64,000 bases of DNA from Bradyrhizobium sp. (GCA_030681365.1 JAUXWH010000158.1:20379-84378), one strand, 5' to 3'. Shown: positions 18,433-29,200, numbered from the stretch's first letter. Numbers and translations: made by a program. Notes: a model not told the origin generated them from the letters alone.

Positions 18433-18478
18433 TTTCGCGAGCCGCTGCCATGAGCATGTACCCTACGGAAGATGCGAC

Positions 18479-19288
18479 ATGAGTCTGCTCGAGCTGGCCT
18501 TGCTTGCGGCGGCGATGGGAGTGGCACTCTCGGCGATCATGGCCGTCGCCTGGCAGGTGCAACGAACCACGGGGCATACCGGCTGGATCGACGTCTGCTG
18601 GACCTTTGGAACCGGCACGGTGGCCGCGCTTGGCAGCCTGACTCCATCCGGCGCAAATCATCCCCCCGACGCACGCCAGATCATGGTCGCCGCGCTGATC
18701 GCGTTCTGGTCGCTGCGCCTCGGCGGGCACATTCTGCTGCGCACCCGCGAAGTCGGCGACGATCCGCGCTACCGGGATCTCATCAGGCAATGGGGCGCTA
18801 ATGCCGATCGGCGGATGTTCCTGCAGCTGCAGTCGCAGGCGGCGGTCGGCCTGATCCTGGCGATCTCGGTAGCACTTGCGGCACACAATACGCCGCCAAA
18901 TCTCGGTTGGCAGGATTTCCTGGGGATGGCGCTGCTGATCGGCGCGCTGGCCGGGGAGGCGGTGTCCGACTGGCAATTGCGCCGGTTCAGGTCCGATTCC
19001 GCCAATCGCGGGCGGATTTGCGAGGCGGGACTTTGGAGCCTGTCGCGCCATCCGAACTACTTCTTCGAATGGCTGTGCTGGCTCGCTTATCCTGTCATCG
19101 CGATCGATCTGTCAGGAGCCAACCCGCTTGGCTGGATCAGCCTGCTGGCGCCCGCCTGCATGTACTGGGTGCTGGTCCATGTTTCCGGCATTCCGCCGCT
19201 TGAGGCGCACATGTTGCGAACGCGCGGCGAGCAATTTCGCGCACTGCAGGCCCGCACGCGGGCGTTCTTTCCGATCCCCAAGGGATGA
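18479..19288 (+). CDS. DUF1295 (steroid 5-alpha-reductase-like) membrane protein
   Basis: The 269-residue polytopic membrane protein has VCWTFGTGTVAALGS near the N-terminus and the C-terminal GLWSLSRHPNYFFEWLCWLAYPV, the NADPH/sterol-reductase-like signature of DUF1295 (COG3752). It lies 46 bases after chrR on the same strand, so it probably shares the RpoE-driven transcript. DUF1295 genes commonly accompany COG2907-DUF1365-CFA sets, suggesting a role in reducing or remodelling modified acyl chains. The reaction is not established. Confidence 0.85.
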   Translation: MSLLELALLAAAMGVALSAIMAVAWQVQRTTGHTGWIDVCWTFGTGTVAALGSLTPSGANHPPDARQIMVAALIAFWSLRLGGHILLRTREVGDDPRYRDLIRQWGANADRRMFLQLQSQAAVGLILAISVALAAHNTPPNLGWQDFLGMALLIGALAGEAVSDWQLRRFRSDSANRGRICEAGLWSLSRHPNYFFEWLCWLAYPVIAIDLSGANPLGWISLLAPACMYWVLVHVSGIPPLEAHMLRTRGEQFRALQARTRAFFPIPKG

Positions 19289-19295
19289 TCGCAGG

Positions 19296-19697
19296 TCAGA
19301 CCGCGAGCTTGACCGTCACCCAGTAGCCTGCCGCCGCCGCGATGGCGCCGAGCAGTGTTCCCCAACCCGCATCGACGAGGGTGAGCTGCGTGGTCCAGTT
19401 CCGCAGTGTCGCCTGGTTCGTCAGGTCGTAGGTGATGTAGGTGAAGAAACCGAACAGCGCGCCGCCAAGCATGGCCTGAGCGAGGCTACCGGACTTCAGC
19501 GCTGGAAGGATGGCGAAATAGACCAGCCCGACCGGGTAGATCAGATAGAACGCTATTCCTGCCGGCAGGTTGACGGTCGTGAGCATGATATCGCCCAGCG
19601 TGGGGCGATAAAATCGGCTGGCCATCGTTCCGAGCCAGGCCATGTCGACGAACACGAAAACCACCAGGGTGGACAAGTAAGCGGTGACATAAATCAT
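19296..19697 (-). CDS. DUF2177 membrane protein
   Basis: The protein has 133 residues from the ATG at 19697; the upstream 16 residues in the track are not membrane-like. Four predicted helices include MIYVTAYLSTLVVFVFVDMAWLGTMASRFY and GGALFGFFTYITYDLTNQATL, matching DUF2177. It converges with the DUF1295 gene, leaving seven bases between stops. A TGATCC-N16-CGTTAC promoter-like site lies upstream at 19763-19790, so it appears to be a third transcription unit of the same sigma regulon. Its function is unknown; membrane lipid or carotenoid protection is a guess from context. Confidence 0.85.
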   Translation of the reverse strand: MIYVTAYLSTLVVFVFVDMAWLGTMASRFYRPTLGDIMLTTVNLPAGIAFYLIYPVGLVYFAILPALKSGSLAQAMLGGALFGFFTYITYDLTNQATLRNWTTQLTLVDAGWGTLLGAIAAAAGYWVTVKLAV

Positions 19698-19762
19698 CTT
19701 GGAATGCCCAATTCTGGAGCAATGCCGCAGCGACATCGATCGCATCTGGTGAACGCAGGACT

Positions 19763-19790
19763 GTAACGATGAAAATTCCTGTCTGGATCA
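19763..19790 (-). promoter_or_regulatory. Third predicted RpoE promoter, facing the DUF2177 gene
   Basis: Minus-strand TGATCC (19790-19785) is separated by exactly 16 bases from CGTTAC (19768-19763). Spacing and sequence match the two sites at 17.0 kb. The start codon at 19697 is about 65 bases downstream. Confidence 0.6.
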
Positions 19791-20170
19791 CGGGCGGGTG
19801 ACGGGTTTCGCGAGCTGACCCGGTCTTGCACATCAACTCGAGCGCCGCGACCGTCGCGCCACATGAAATCTTGGTAAGGCTGCCGCGCCTTCCGGGCGCA
19901 TCGAAACGTCAAAAACCCTTGAAGCAAGGGCGCAAGTAGGCTTTTTCCTCCGTTGCCGTCGGCAACGGCGCCGGGATAACGGGCCGAACAGGACTGTCCG
20001 CCCCGGCATCGCCCGGCTAGGATGGAATCGGGTGCCAAGAGATCAGGCTCCAAGGAAAGCATCACAGCGGTGACCGTGTCGCAGGCCGTCTCCATAAGCG
20101 TCATGAGCGGATCGGTCCGGGGGATCTCGCATCGCCGGATGCCGGGCGTTGCGCCCGGCGGAGGGCGGAC
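19791..20170. other. Intergenic region upstream of the RND operon
   Basis: No convincing gene is seen here. The minus-strand frames on the track have no ribosome-binding site or recognisable product. Just before the outer-membrane-factor start is a compact hairpin, GCCGGGCG/CGCCCGGC with a three-base loop (about 20142-20160), which could stall transcription or be part of a leader. Confidence 0.5.
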
Positions 20171-21649
20171 GTGAGACAACGCGCTGACGCGGCGGCCGGC
20201 CGGCTTGCGGCCATTCCGGGCGGAAATCGTGCAGTACGATGGCTGGCGGCGCTGTGCATGATCGTCAGTTCCACGGGCTGCATTCTGACCAAGGATCTGC
20301 CCGACCCGGCGCTGGACATCCCTGAAGGCTACAAGGCCGCGCGATTGACCCGCACCGACGCCCCGCCCACGCTGGACTGGTGGCGCGGCTTCCGCTCGCC
20401 GGAACTGACTTCGCTGATGGAGGAAGCCCAGACCGTCAATCTGGACATCGCCGCGGCTACCGCGCGCTTCATCCAGGCGGACGCCCAGGCGCGCGTGACG
20501 GGTGCTGCGCTGTTGCCGAGCCTCAGCGGCACGGGTCAACAGACCTATTCCCGCAGTTCCGGGTCCAGTTCCAGCGGCTTGACCAATGGCGGCCGTGAAG
20601 TCGTCAACTACCAGTCCTCGCTCAGCGCCAGCTACGAGCTCGATTTCTGGGGCAAGAACCGCGACGCCGCGCAGGCGGCGGAAGAGACTGCCATCGCCAC
20701 CCGCTTCGATCGCGACGTGGTGGCGCTGACCGCGCTGGTCAGCGTTGCCAACGCCTATTTTCAGGTGCTGGCGGCGCAGGACCGGATTCGAACCGCCGAA
20801 CGCAACATCGCCAGCGCGCAGCGCATTCTAGACGCCATCAAGCAGCGTTTGAGCGCCGGCACCGGAACCGACCTCGACGTCGCGCAGCAGGAAGCCGTGC
20901 TGGCCAATCAGCGCGCGGCGGTGCCGACCCTGCGCCAGACGCTGGCGCAAAACGTCAACGCCCTGGCCACGCTGGTGTCGCGGCCGCCGGAAAGCGTGCG
21001 CGTTAAAGGCGGCTCGCTCAACCGGATTTCGTCGCCGCGGGTGACGCCGGGCCTGCCGTCGGAATTGCTGACACAGCGGCCGGACATCAGGCGCCAGGAA
21101 GCGTACCTCGCCGCCGCCACCGCCAATGTCGGCAGCGCCCGCGCGCAGTTCTTTCCGTCGATTCAGCTGACCGGGTCGGGCGGCTATCAGAGTTCGTCGC
21201 TGGCATCGTTGTTCCAGCCGCAAGCCGCGTTCTTCAACGTGGTCGGCGGCCTGACCCAGCCGATCTTCGATGGTGGCAGAATTCTGGGCAATTTCGAATT
21301 CACCAAAGCGAGGCAGGACGAGCTGCTGCAGACCTACCGCAAGACGGTGGTCCAGTCGTTTGCCGATGTCGACAATGCGCTGGTGGCGATCCGCCAGACC
21401 ACCGAGAGGCTGCGGCTGCAGCGCGAGGTTCTGGCGGCCTCGCGGCGGGCGTTTCAACTGTCCGAGCAGCAGCTGCGCGCCGGCACGGCGGACATCGTAA
21501 CCGTGCTAAATACGCAACTGACGTTGTTTCAGGCGGAGGATTCGCTGTCGCAGGCCCAACTGGCGCGGCTGCTGGCGATCGTCAGCCTGTATCAGGCGCT
21601 GGGGGGCGGCTGGGAGCCAAGGATGGAAAGACCGGTCGATGCTCTTTAA
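20171..21649 (+). CDS. RND efflux outer-membrane lipoprotein factor (NodT/OprM family)
   Basis: The 492-residue protein has a GTG start. Its N-terminal segment LAALCMIVSSTGCILTKDL looks like a lipoprotein signal with cysteine at about residue 36, which suits the OprM/NodT family although the lipobox is imperfect. Two repeated coiled-coil halves follow, with TLDWWRGFRSPELTSLMEEA and SYELDFWGKNRDAAQAAEET, then FDGGRILGNFE. It forms the trimeric outer-membrane exit duct for the adaptor and pumps encoded downstream. The stop overlaps the adaptor start by 11 bases. Confidence 0.9.
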   Translation: MRQRADAAAGRLAAIPGGNRAVRWLAALCMIVSSTGCILTKDLPDPALDIPEGYKAARLTRTDAPPTLDWWRGFRSPELTSLMEEAQTVNLDIAAATARFIQADAQARVTGAALLPSLSGTGQQTYSRSSGSSSSGLTNGGREVVNYQSSLSASYELDFWGKNRDAAQAAEETAIATRFDRDVVALTALVSVANAYFQVLAAQDRIRTAERNIASAQRILDAIKQRLSAGTGTDLDVAQQEAVLANQRAAVPTLRQTLAQNVNALATLVSRPPESVRVKGGSLNRISSPRVTPGLPSELLTQRPDIRRQEAYLAAATANVGSARAQFFPSIQLTGSGGYQSSSLASLFQPQAAFFNVVGGLTQPIFDGGRILGNFEFTKARQDELLQTYRKTVVQSFADVDNALVAIRQTTERLRLQREVLAASRRAFQLSEQQLRAGTADIVTVLNTQLTLFQAEDSLSQAQLARLLAIVSLYQALGGGWEPRMERPVDAL

Positions 21650-23003
21650 GCCGGATGTGGACACTGCGAAAACCGCCGGCAAAGGCGTCGCGCGCAGCGC
21701 GGTCCGCCGCATGGTTTCGATCACGCTCACGCTCGTGATACTCGCCGGCCTCGGCTACATCGGCTGGACAGCGCTGCAGCAGAAACCGACCGCCGGACGC
21801 GGCGGCGGCATGCCGCGCGATCTGCCGGTGCCGGTGCTGGCGGCGACGCCGCGCGTCCAGGACGTGCCTGTTTATCTCGACGGCGTCGGCTCGGTCCGCG
21901 CGCTCAACAACGTGGTGGTGCGCGCCCAGGTCGACGGCAAGCTGATCTCGGTCAATTTCACCGAGGGGCAGGACGTCAAGAAGGGTGACGTGCTCGGCGA
22001 GATCGATCCCGTGATCTACAAGGCGCAGTACGACCAAGCGGTCGCCAAGAAGGCGCAGGACGAAGCGCAGCTCGCCAATATGCGGCTCGATCTCGCGCGC
22101 TACCAGCAACTCGCCGCCTCCAATGCCGGCTCCAAGCAGCAGGCCGACACCCAGCGCGCGGTGGTGGCGCAGCAGGAAGCGCTTGTAAACGCCGACCAGG
22201 CCGCGATCGACAATGCGCAGGCGATGCTCGGTTACACCAAAATCATCGCGCCCTTGTCGGGCCGCGCCGGGCTGCGGCAGGTCGACCAGGGCAACATCAT
22301 CCGCGCTTCCGACCCGACCGGTCTCGTCATCATCACCCATCTGCAGCCGATCGCCGTGCAGTTCAGCCTGCCGCAGCAGCAGATCGTGCGGGTCAACGCC
22401 GCCTCCGCCAGGGGCACGCTGGCCGTCGATGTGTTCGGCAATGACGGCGTCACGGTGGTCGACACCGGAACGCTGAAGGGCATCGACAACCAGGTCGATC
22501 CGACTACCGGGACGCTCAAGCTCAAGGCCGAATTTCCCAACGCCAACTTCCAGCTCTGGCCGGGCCAGTTCGTCAATATCCGGCTGAAGGTCGAAACCCT
22601 TGCCAACGCGCTGGTGGTACCGACCTCCGCGGTGCAGCGCGGCCCGCTCGGAACTTTCAGCTACGTGATCGGCGAGGGGGATGTGGTAACGGCCAAGCCG
22701 GTCGTGGTGACGCAGCAGAACGAAACCGATGCCGTGATATCAAGCGGACTGACGGCTTCCGATCGCGTCGTGACCACGGGTTTTGCCAATCTGTCGGATG
22801 GCGCCAAGGTCTTCATCGGCAAAGACGATCAGACGCCATCAGCCGATCTCGCCCCACGCAAGCGGACCCGGGCACCGGACGCGGCAGGCAAGGCCAGCGA
22901 GCGCCGCGGCAAGAAGGGCGAGGGTGATCAAAAGGGGCAGACCGGACCGGCACCGGCGGAGGGGAGCATCAAGTCAGGCAGCGGAGCGAAGTCGCCGCCA
23001 TGA
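21639..23003 (+). CDS. RND efflux periplasmic adaptor (MdtA-like)
   Basis: The 454-residue membrane-fusion protein has one N-terminal helix (MVSITLTLVILAGLGYIGW). The lipoyl/barrel-sandwich half is VRAQVDGKLISVNFTEGQDVKKGDVLGEID, then an alpha-hairpin (QYDQAVAKKAQDEAQLANMRLDLARYQQL), then GYTKIIAPLSGRAGLRQVDQGNII. The C-terminal 50 residues are a charged, low-complexity tail (KRTRAPDAAGKASERRGKKGEGD) not needed for the fold. It bridges pump and outer-membrane factor. The MdtA-like sequence and two pumps downstream suggest an MdtABC-type system. Confidence 0.92.
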   Translation: MLFKPDVDTAKTAGKGVARSAVRRMVSITLTLVILAGLGYIGWTALQQKPTAGRGGGMPRDLPVPVLAATPRVQDVPVYLDGVGSVRALNNVVVRAQVDGKLISVNFTEGQDVKKGDVLGEIDPVIYKAQYDQAVAKKAQDEAQLANMRLDLARYQQLAASNAGSKQQADTQRAVVAQQEALVNADQAAIDNAQAMLGYTKIIAPLSGRAGLRQVDQGNIIRASDPTGLVIITHLQPIAVQFSLPQQQIVRVNAASARGTLAVDVFGNDGVTVVDTGTLKGIDNQVDPTTGTLKLKAEFPNANFQLWPGQFVNIRLKVETLANALVVPTSAVQRGPLGTFSYVIGEGDVVTAKPVVVTQQNETDAVISSGLTASDRVVTTGFANLSDGAKVFIGKDDQTPSADLAPRKRTRAPDAAGKASERRGKKGEGDQKGQTGPAPAEGSIKSGSGAKSPP

Positions 23004-23070
23004 CCGAACCATTCGGCGCCTGCAGAATCCCGAACTGAACACATGACTTCGCAAGCGTGAACGCACAGCC

Positions 23071-26000
23071 ATGAGCGTCTCGGAACCCTTCATTCGCCGC
23101 CCGATCGCGACCTCGCTGCTGGGGGTCGCGCTGCTGATCGGCGGCGCGCTCGGCTACTGGGCATTGCCGGTATCGGCACTGCCGCAGGTCGACTTCCCGA
23201 CGGTGCAGGTGTCGACGCAATTGCCGGGCGCCAGCCCCGACGTGATCGCCTCGCTGATCACCGCACCGCTGGAGCGCCAGCTCGGCCAGATCCCGTCGCT
23301 GACGTCGATGCAGTCCACCAGTTCGTTCGGCGTCAGCCAGATTTCGCTGCAGTTCGATCTTAGCCGCGACATCGACGGCGCGACGCAGGACGTGCAGGCC
23401 GCGATCAATGCCGCGGCCGGAATCCTGCCGAAGAACCTGCCGTATCCGCCCGTCTACGCCAAGGTCAATCCGGCGGATGCGGCGGTCATGACGCTGGCGC
23501 TGACGTCGGAGACGATTTCGCTGCGCGCCATGAGCGATCTCGCCGACACCATTCTGGCGCAACGCCTGAGTCAGATTTCGGGAGTGGGGCGCGTCGCGGT
23601 GCTCGGTGGCCTGAAGCCCGCGGTGCGGGTACAGGCCGATCTGGCGCGGCTCGCCGCCTACGGCATTTCGATGGAGGATCTGCGCGCCGCGATCGCCGGC
23701 GCCAATGTCTCCGGCCCGAAGGGATCGCTGGACGGCGCACAGCAGGCCTACACCATCGCCGCCAACGACCAGATCGCGGCGGCGGAAGCCTACAAGCCGA
23801 TCATCATCGCCTATCGCAACGGCGCGCCGGTCACCATCGGCGACGTCGCCATCATCGTCGACGGGCTGGAAAACGACCGCACCGGCGGCTGGTACCAGGG
23901 CACGCCGGCGGTCATCATCGACATCCAGCGGCAGCCCGGCGCCAACGTCATCGAGGTGGTGCGCCAGATCCGCGAAGCCATTCCGAAGGTGCAGCGCGCC
24001 ATGCCGGCCGGCATCACCCTGACCGTGGTCAGCGACCGCACCGTCACCATCCGCGCCTCGGTGCATGACGTGCAGTTCACGCTGATCCTGAGCGTGGTGC
24101 TGGTGACGCTGGTGGTGCTTCTGTTCCTGCGCTCGCTGCGCGCCACTTTGATCGCCGGCGTGGCGCTGCCGCTGTCGCTGATCACCTCGTTCGGTATCAT
24201 GTATTTCGCGGGTTTCAGTCTCGACAATCTGTCGCTGATGGCGCTGACGATCGGCACCGGCTTCGTGGTCGACGACGCCATCGTGATGATCGAGAACATC
24301 GTCCGTCACATGGAGAACGGCGATTCCGCGATGGAAGCGTCGCTCAAGGGCGCCAGGGAAATCGGCTTCACGGTCATTTCGCTGACGGTATCGCTGATCG
24401 CCGTGTTCATTCCGATGTTGTTCATGTCGGGATTGATCGGGCGCATGTTCCGCGAGTTCGCGCTGACCCTGACGATCGCGGTGGTGACCTCGGCGGTGGT
24501 CTCGCTGACGCTGACGCCGATGATGTGCTCGCGGCTGTTGAAGCATGCTCGCGAGGAGTTCCAGGTTCCCGGCCTTGCCGCGGTCTCCCGGGGCATCGAC
24601 CGCATGGTCGAATTCTATCACCGCACGTTGCTGTGGGTGCTGCAGCGCCAGCGCGCCACCTTGCTGCTCACCTTTGTCACCATCGCCGCCACCCTGGTTC
24701 TCTACGTCATCGCGCCCAAGGGATTTTTGCCGCTGCAGGACACCGGATCGATCACCGCGGTGACCCAGGCCGGTCCCGACGTTTCGTTTGCGGAGATGCA
24801 GGCACGGCAGAGCAGGGCGGCGGCAGCGATCCAGGCCGATCCGGACGTGATCGGCGTCGTCTCGGTGATCGGCGCCGGTTCGGTCAACCCGACCACCAAT
24901 GTCGGCCGCCTGGTGATGACGCTGAAGCCGCGCGGCGAACGGCGTGACGACGTTTCCGCCGTCGTCGTGCGCCTCAAGGAACGGACGGCGTCGATCCCGG
25001 GGATGACGATCTATTTCCAGCCGGTGCAGGATGTACAGATCTCGACCCAGTCGAGCCGTTCGCAATACCAGTACACGCTGACCGGTACCGACGCGGCGCT
25101 GGTGAGCCTGTGGGCCAACCGACTGGTGGCCGAACTGCGCGGGGATCCCTTGTTCCGCGACGTCTCGTCGGAGGCTCAGGACGGCGGCCTGCGCGCCTCG
25201 CTCGATATCAACCGGCAGCGCGCCGGCCAGCTCGGTGTCAGCATCCAGGCGATCAACGACACCTTGAACGACGCCTTCGCGCAACGCCAGATTTCCACCA
25301 TCTACGGGCAGGCCAACCAGTACCGGGTGGTGCTGGAGGCGATGCCGGTCTACCAGCGCGATCCCTCGATCCTCTCCAAGCTCTATCTGCCGGGGGTGGC
25401 CGGCGCGCAGGTGCCGCTGTCGGCGGTGGCCACCCTGACCCGCACCACGGCGCCGCTGGCGATCTCGCATCACGCGCAGTTTCCCGCGGTCTCGCTCAGC
25501 TTCAACCTGGCGCCGGGCGAGGCGCTCGGCGACGCCGTCAAGGCCGTCAAATCGATCGAGCAGCGCATCGGCATGCCCGGCAGCATCGTCGGCGTTTACT
25601 CGGGCGACGCCGCCGAATTCTCGAAGTCGCTGGCCGGCCAGCCGTGGCTGATCCTGGCGGCGCTGGTCACCATCTACATCGTGCTCGGCGTGCTCTATGA
25701 GAGCTACATTCACCCGATCACCATTCTTTCGACGCTGCCGTCGGCCGGCGTCGGCGCCATCCTGGCGCTGATGCTGTTCGGACAGGACCTGTCGGTGATC
25801 GGTCTGATCGGCATCATCCTGTTGATGGGCATCGTCAAGAAGAACGCCATCATGATGATCGACTTCGCGCTGGAAGCGGAGCGGCGCCAGGGCATGTCGC
25901 CGGCGGATGCGATCGTGCAGGCCTGCCTGCTCCGGTTCCGCCCGATCATGATGACGACGCTGGCCGCCCTGTTCGGTGCATTGCCGCTGGCGGTGGAAAG

Positions 26001-26205
26001 CGGCACCGGCTCCGAGCTGCGCTTTCCCTTGGGCATTTCCATCATCGGCGGCCTGCTGCTGAGCCAGCTCTTGACGCTCTACACCACGCCGGTGATTTAT
26101 CTGGCGCTCGACCGGCTCAACCGCCGGATCGAAAAGGCGGTGCCGCCGCCGGCGCCGGGAGTGCCGTCACCGCCGGTCGCGGGAGCCACCGAGGGGATGC
26201 AGTAA
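23071..26205 (+). CDS. RND multidrug efflux pump, MdtB-like subunit
   Basis: The 1044-residue inner-membrane RND transporter begins PFIRRPIATSLLGVALLIGGALGY. The proton-relay aspartates of helix 4 are visible in GTGFVVDDAIVMIENIVRHM, and the helix-10 lysine in LLMGIVKKNAIMMIDFALEAERR. Two large periplasmic loops separate helices 1-2 and 7-8 as expected. MdtB and MdtC form a heterotrimer that exports bile salts, novobiocin and similar compounds in enterobacteria; substrates here are unknown. The stop overlaps the next pump gene by one base. Confidence 0.93.
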   Translation: MSVSEPFIRRPIATSLLGVALLIGGALGYWALPVSALPQVDFPTVQVSTQLPGASPDVIASLITAPLERQLGQIPSLTSMQSTSSFGVSQISLQFDLSRDIDGATQDVQAAINAAAGILPKNLPYPPVYAKVNPADAAVMTLALTSETISLRAMSDLADTILAQRLSQISGVGRVAVLGGLKPAVRVQADLARLAAYGISMEDLRAAIAGANVSGPKGSLDGAQQAYTIAANDQIAAAEAYKPIIIAYRNGAPVTIGDVAIIVDGLENDRTGGWYQGTPAVIIDIQRQPGANVIEVVRQIREAIPKVQRAMPAGITLTVVSDRTVTIRASVHDVQFTLILSVVLVTLVVLLFLRSLRATLIAGVALPLSLITSFGIMYFAGFSLDNLSLMALTIGTGFVVDDAIVMIENIVRHMENGDSAMEASLKGAREIGFTVISLTVSLIAVFIPMLFMSGLIGRMFREFALTLTIAVVTSAVVSLTLTPMMCSRLLKHAREEFQVPGLAAVSRGIDRMVEFYHRTLLWVLQRQRATLLLTFVTIAATLVLYVIAPKGFLPLQDTGSITAVTQAGPDVSFAEMQARQSRAAAAIQADPDVIGVVSVIGAGSVNPTTNVGRLVMTLKPRGERRDDVSAVVVRLKERTASIPGMTIYFQPVQDVQISTQSSRSQYQYTLTGTDAALVSLWANRLVAELRGDPLFRDVSSEAQDGGLRASLDINRQRAGQLGVSIQAINDTLNDAFAQRQISTIYGQANQYRVVLEAMPVYQRDPSILSKLYLPGVAGAQVPLSAVATLTRTTAPLAISHHAQFPAVSLSFNLAPGEALGDAVKAVKSIEQRIGMPGSIVGVYSGDAAEFSKSLAGQPWLILAALVTIYIVLGVLYESYIHPITILSTLPSAGVGAILALMLFGQDLSVIGLIGIILLMGIVKKNAIMMIDFALEAERRQGMSPADAIVQACLLRFRPIMMTTLAALFGALPLAVESGTGSELRFPLGISIIGGLLLSQLLTLYTTPVIYLALDRLNRRIEKAVPPPAPGVPSPPVAGATEGMQ

Positions 26206-29200
26206 TGGCATCGATCTCGGAGCCGTTCATTCGCCGGCCGGTCGGCACTACATTGCTGGCGATCGGGCTGTTTCTGGTCGGCATGGTGGCCTACGTGTTT
26301 TTGCCGGTGGCCGCGGTTCCCAATGTCGACTTCCCAATGATCCGGGTATCGGCGTCGCGTCCGGGCGCCGATCCCTCGATCATGGCGGCGACCGTGGCCG
26401 CTCCGCTGGAACGGCGGCTCGGCGAGATCGCCGGCATCACCCAGATCACGTCGACGAGTTCGCTGGGATCGACCAGCATCCAGCTGCAATTCGCCATCGG
26501 CCGCGACATCGACCGCGCCGCGCGCGACGTGCAGGCCGCCATCAACGCCTCGCTGGCGGATCTGCCGACCGATCTGCCGTCCCTGCCTCGGTTCCGCAAA
26601 GCCAATCCGGCGGCGGCGCCGGTGTTCGTGCTGGCGCTGACGTCGAAGACGATTGGCTCGAGCGCGATGTATGACGTGGCCGACACCGTGATCGCCCAGC
26701 GCATCTCGCAGGTGCCCGGGGTGGGCGAGGTGACCGTGAGCGGCGCCGACCAGCCCGCGGTCCGCATCGCGCTCAACCCGGTCGCGCTGTCCAATGCGGG
26801 AATTTCGACCGATGCGGTCCGGCTCGCGATCGTCGGCGCCAATCCGCTCGGCCCGGTCGGCATCTTCGATGGCGAGCGCCAGAGCGAGACCCTGTCGACC
26901 AACCGGCAGATGCGGACCGCGGTCGAATTCCGCGACATCCTGATCAAGAGTTCGAACGGCAATTATGTCCGGCTGTCCGACGTGGCCGAGGTCGAGGACT
27001 CCGTGCGCAACACCCGTTCGATCGCCTGGTTCAACAAGCAGCCGGCCGTGCTGATTCAGATTACAAAACAGGGCGACGCCAACGTCATCGACACCGTCGA
27101 CCGCGTGAAGGCGCTGATCCCTGAACTGAAGCAGTGGATCCCTGCCGGGGTCGAGATCTCGACCCTGGTCGATCGCACCGGAACCATCCGCGCCAGCGTG
27201 GAGGACATGGAATGGACGCTGCTGGCGACGGCCTTCCTGGTCATGTTGGTGGTATTCACCTTCCTGCGCCGGACCACGCCGACCATCGCCGCCGGCGTAG
27301 CAGTGCCGTTGGCGCTGGCCGGCACCTGCGCCGGGATGTGGCTGGCCGGTTTCTCCATCAACAATTTGACGCTGATGGCGCTGGCGATTTCGGTCGGCTT
27401 CGTGGTCGACGACGCCATCGTCATGATCGAGAACATGTACCGCAACCTTGAACGGGGCATGAAGCCGTATCAGGCTGCACTGGAAGGCGCCAAACAGATC
27501 GGCTTCACGGTGCTGTCGATCAGCCTGTCGCTGATCGCGGCCTTCACGCCGCTGGTGTTCATGGACGGGATTGTCGGCCGGCTGTTGCGGGAATTCTCGC
27601 TGACCCTGACCTTCGCCATCGTGGTTTCCACCGTGGTGTCGCTGACGGTCACGCCGATGATCTGCGCGCATTACATCAAGCAGGCGACGTCCCACAACGC
27701 CACCTGGTTCGACCGCGCCGTCGAAGGCACGCTGTCGCGGATCGTCGCCTTCTATACGCGGACGCTGCGCGTGGTGCTGGGATTTCCGATCCTGACCCTG
27801 ATCGTGTTTTTCGCCACCATCGCGCTGACGGTGGTGCTCTATATCAAAACGCCCAAGGGCTACTTCCCGGTCGACGATTCCGGCTTTGTGATCGGCGGGA
27901 CCCGGGCGTCGCCCGACACCTCGTTCCAGGCGATGCTGAAGCTGCAGCAGCAGCTCGCCGACATCGTCATGGCCGACCCGGCGGTGGCTGGAATCGGGTC
28001 GATGCTTGGCGGCGAGGGCGGCCCGGGAGGCGGGGGGTCCAATCGCGGCAGGATGTTCATAAGCCTCAAGCCACCCGCGGAGCGGGGCGGCATGTCGACC
28101 CAGCTCGTGATCGACCGGCTGCGCAAGGATCTCTATCGCGTCGCCGGCATCCGGCTGTTCATGTTTGCGGCGCAGGATATCCGCGCCGGCGGCCGGCAGA
28201 GTGATTCCGATTTCCAGTACACGCTGACCAGTCCCGATCTCGCGCTGCTGCAGAAATGGGCGCCGATCGTCGGCAAGCGCATGGAGAGCGTCGAGGGCAT
28301 CACCGACATTTCCAGCGACCGCGATCCCGGGGGCCTGCAATTGACCCTGGCGATCGACCGCAAGACCGCATCGAGCCTCGGCGTTCGCGTCCAGGACATC
28401 GACAACGCTCTCAACAATGCGTTCTCGCAGCGGCAGATCTCGATCATCTACACCCAGCGCAACCAGTACATGGTGGTGCTGGAGATCGACCCGAAATTCC
28501 AGGCCGATCCGTCCAACCTCGAGCAGATCTTCGTCGCCGGCGCCAACGGCGCGCAGGTGCCGCTCTCCGCCGTGGTGCGCACCAGCCGCGGATTGTCGCC
28601 GCTCGCGGTCTATCATTCGCAGTCGTTTCCCTCGACCACGGTGTCGTTCAACCTGCTTCCCGATGTGCCGCTGGAGGTCGCGACCACCAACATCCAGCGC
28701 GCGGTCGACGAATTGCATATTCCGGAGGGCATCCGGGGCAGCTTCGATGGCAATGCCGGCGATTTCAACAGGACCACCGGGCGGCAGCCGCTGCTGATCC
28801 TCGGCGCGCTGGTGGCGATGTATATCGTGCTGGGGGTGCTGTACGAGAGTCTGGCCCATCCCCTGACCATCATCTCGACGCTGCCTTCCGCCGGGTTGGG
28901 CGCGCTGCTGGCGCTGCAGGTCACCAATACGCCGCTGACCGTGATCGCCTTCGTCGGCATCATCCTGTTGATCGGCATCGTCAAAAAGAACGGCATCATG
29001 ATGGTGGATTTTGCCCTGGACGCCGAACGGAATCGCGGCCTGTCGTCCGCCGACGCTATTTTCGAGGCATGCAGGGCCCGGTTCCGCCCGATCCTGATGA
29101 CGACGCTGGCGGCCCTGTTCGCCGGGATTCCGCTGGTGATCGCCACCGGCCCCGGCACCGAGCTGCGCCGGCCGCTCGGCATCACCATCATCGGCGGGCT

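Noticed and set aside
18418-18446. TGATCC at the end of chrR as a promoter for DUF1295
   Set aside because: No CGTT-type -10 at 16 bases; read-through from the rpoE promoter explains expression.
22969-25713. 914-residue minus-strand ORF
   Set aside because: It lies wholly opposite the MdtB-like pump gene; its product is a His/Arg/Asp-rich composition typical of the antisense of GC-rich genes and has no domain.
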